NCBI GenBank assembly: GCA_041653995.1
Contig: JBAZEK010000031.1
Coordinates: 1-5,578 of the forward strand
Origin: Dehalococcoidia bacterium
Lineage (GTDB): Bacteria > Chloroflexota > Dehalococcoidia > GIF9 > UBA5629
DNA length: 5,578 bases
Reading direction: 5' to 3'
Both the position numbers and the translations under genes were made by a program. Shown one piece after another: positions 4,655 to 5,578 of this stretch. Numbering within the stretch: position 1 is the stretch's first letter; each line of letters opens with the position of its first letter. Below the pieces are notes generated by a model. That model saw nothing but the letters and a program-made list of their open reading frames with translations, had not been told where the DNA came from and ran no database searches.

Positions 4655-5578
4655 TCATATATTTCAAATAGTTGCTCGCCTGCCGTCAGTGTCGTGTCGG
4701 GTACGCCGGTCATCGAGATCGGGCAGAGCATCGGATCGTCGGCGTCGTCAGACGGGAAGTTGAGCGTGATCCCCGTTTCCGGCGTTGCCGAGAAGACCGT
4801 GATGCGGAAGATCTTCCCGGCGCTGTCCGTGTTCGTGAACCGGCAGACGCGGGCGGTGAACTCGGTGAGCCCGCCGCCCTTGAGGGTTCGGCTGGCAAGC
4901 GGCGTGTAGGTGTAGTTGACGTAGACGGTCCCGCCCGTCACGATCGCGCCACGGGTGATCGTGATGGTGTCGCCTTCAACCTCGTTGACGAGCACCTCGG
5001 AAACCGTGATCGTGTCCGCCGTAACAGCCGTGACCGTCTTCACTCCGTTGTTGGCGGTTTCGGTGAATCCCGTCACGTAGATGTGGTCGCCGACGGCTGG
5101 CTGCACGTCCCACGCGCCTGCGCTGAGGAAGTAGGCCGTCGTTCCGGTGACCGCGCAGAGTGCCGTCGCACCTTCGATCACGGTCGGATAGGCGCGGGCG
5201 ATCGTCGTGTAGCCGTCCGCGTTGACGTTGATGACGTAGTCGCAATCGCGGACGTAGGTCGTACCGCCGCCGGATACGCTCGTAGCGGAGATCGTAGCGA
5301 CTTCCGTACCCGCGCCGTTGCGGTACGTCAGGATGTTCTCTGTCGTTCCGGTGAGGACGTGTTCCTCGTTCGTCACGGCAACCGGCGCGGCAGCGACCGT
5401 CGCGTGCGTCAGGACGCCGGAGTAGAACGATGAAAGCTTCTCTAGGTTGATCTCCATGAGGTCGGCAGAGATCCCGCACTCCTCGTTTCGGATCGCCTCC
5501 ATGATCGCGCCTGCGTTGTCCGACTTGACCGTCACCTTGTCGAAGCGGTACTCCCACACGCCGTTGCGGATCGCCCCG
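4636..5578 (-). CDS. Probable major tail (tail tube) protein, 5' end outside the window
   Basis: The frame is open to the window edge. A GTG at 5559 could be taken as a start, but the codons before it (G-A-I-R-N-G) continue in frame, so that GTG is probably an internal valine and the gene is 5'-partial; 307 residues are visible from it to the TAA. The protein is rich in beta-strand patterns, Thr, Val and Gly and has no signal peptide or membrane segment. Near residues 157-186 (counted from that valine) it has GDHIYVTGF followed by NNGVKTVTAVTADTITV, a pattern familiar from phage tail-tube and other virion beta-sandwich proteins. Residues 205-220 (GAIVTGGTVYVNYTYTP) are also typical of phage structural proteins. 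Its place before the chaperone and tape measure genes is the usual major tail protein slot, and it would polymerise into the tube around the tape measure. It could instead be another virion protein of the same fold; the assignment rests on pattern and position. Confidence 0.72.
   Translation of the reverse strand, partial: GAIRNGVWEYRFDKVTVKSDNAGAIMEAIRNEECGISADLMEINLEKLSSFYSGVLTHATVAAAPVAVTNEEHVLTGTTENILTYRNGAGTEVATISATSVSGGGTTYVRDCDYVINVNADGYTTIARAYPTVIEGATALCAVTGTTAYFLSAGAWDVQPAVGDHIYVTGFTETANNGVKTVTAVTADTITVSEVLVNEVEGDTITITRGAIVTGGTVYVNYTYTPLASRTLKGGGLTEFTARVCRFTNTDSAGKIFRITVFSATPETGITLNFPSDDADDPMLCPISMTGVPDTTLTAGEQLFEIYDEQHAS

Noticed and set aside
3986..4909. 307-codon plus-strand open frame across the HNH gene and the end of the tail protein gene
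   Set aside because: It lies opposite two well-supported minus-strand genes and their junction, is Arg/Leu/Val/Ser-rich with no recognisable domain, and has no convincing ribosome site. It looks like a frame kept open by the composition of the real genes.
4672..5433. 253-codon plus-strand open frame opposite the tail protein gene
   Set aside because: The translation is extremely Arg/Asp/Val/Gly-biased, typical of an antisense shadow of a G+C-rich gene, with no domain signal.
4636..5559. GTG at 5559 as the true start of the tail protein
   Set aside because: The frame stays open upstream to the window edge with plausible coding sequence (G-A-I-R-N-G), and no Shine-Dalgarno precedes the GTG. 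It is treated as an internal valine.
1..5578. Cyanobacterial HIP1 repeat (GCGATCGC) as an explanation for the GATC excess
   Set aside because: I found many GATC and CGATC words but no exact GCGATCGC, so this signature gives no support for a cyanobacterial host.

Overview
The window is a stretch of siphovirus-type (long, non-contractile tail) phage or prophage genome. All recognisable genes lie on the minus strand, so gene order is read from high to low coordinates. The DNA is G+C-rich, coding is tightly packed with 1-8 base gaps or short stop/start overlaps, and several genes have a strong GAGGAGG or GGAGG Shine-Dalgarno sequence 7 bases before the ATG. Nothing identifies the host securely beyond a bacterium with a G+C-rich genome.

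Layout in transcription order: (1) 5578-4636, a tail-tube-like structural protein (probable major tail protein), open at the window edge; (2) 4627-3899, an HNH endonuclease with an N-terminal helix-turn-helix, a roughly 15-residue aromatic/charged repeat array and a C-terminal zinc-ribbon HNH domain, placed between two tail genes; (3) 3886-3503, the tail assembly chaperone (G-type), with a second frame to 3231 reached by a programmed -1 frameshift that makes the G-T fusion; (4) 3234-442, a 930-residue tape measure protein; (5) 442-59, a 127-residue small tail protein; (6) 56-1, the first 18 codons of the next gene.

The genes fit one morphogenetic pathway. The tube protein polymerises around the tape measure protein, which sets tail length and is kept soluble by the G and G-T chaperones; the genes after the tape measure probably build the tail tip. 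The best-supported special feature is the frameshift signal: heptamer G GGA AAC in the correct frame, a 7-base spacer and a perfect 8-bp stem. The HNH gene is the one non-structural gene and looks like a selfish insertion: it has no clear ribosome binding site, a promoter-like TATAAT overlaps its start, and its upstream junction is AT-rich. There is no gene-free stretch over 300 bases, and I found no tRNA, rRNA, CRISPR array, insertion sequence or convincing terminator. I do not see a wholly new system here; the items most worth checking are the frameshift cassette, the endonuclease insertion and its repeat array, a possible module insertion in the tube protein, and an approximately three-fold excess of GATC.
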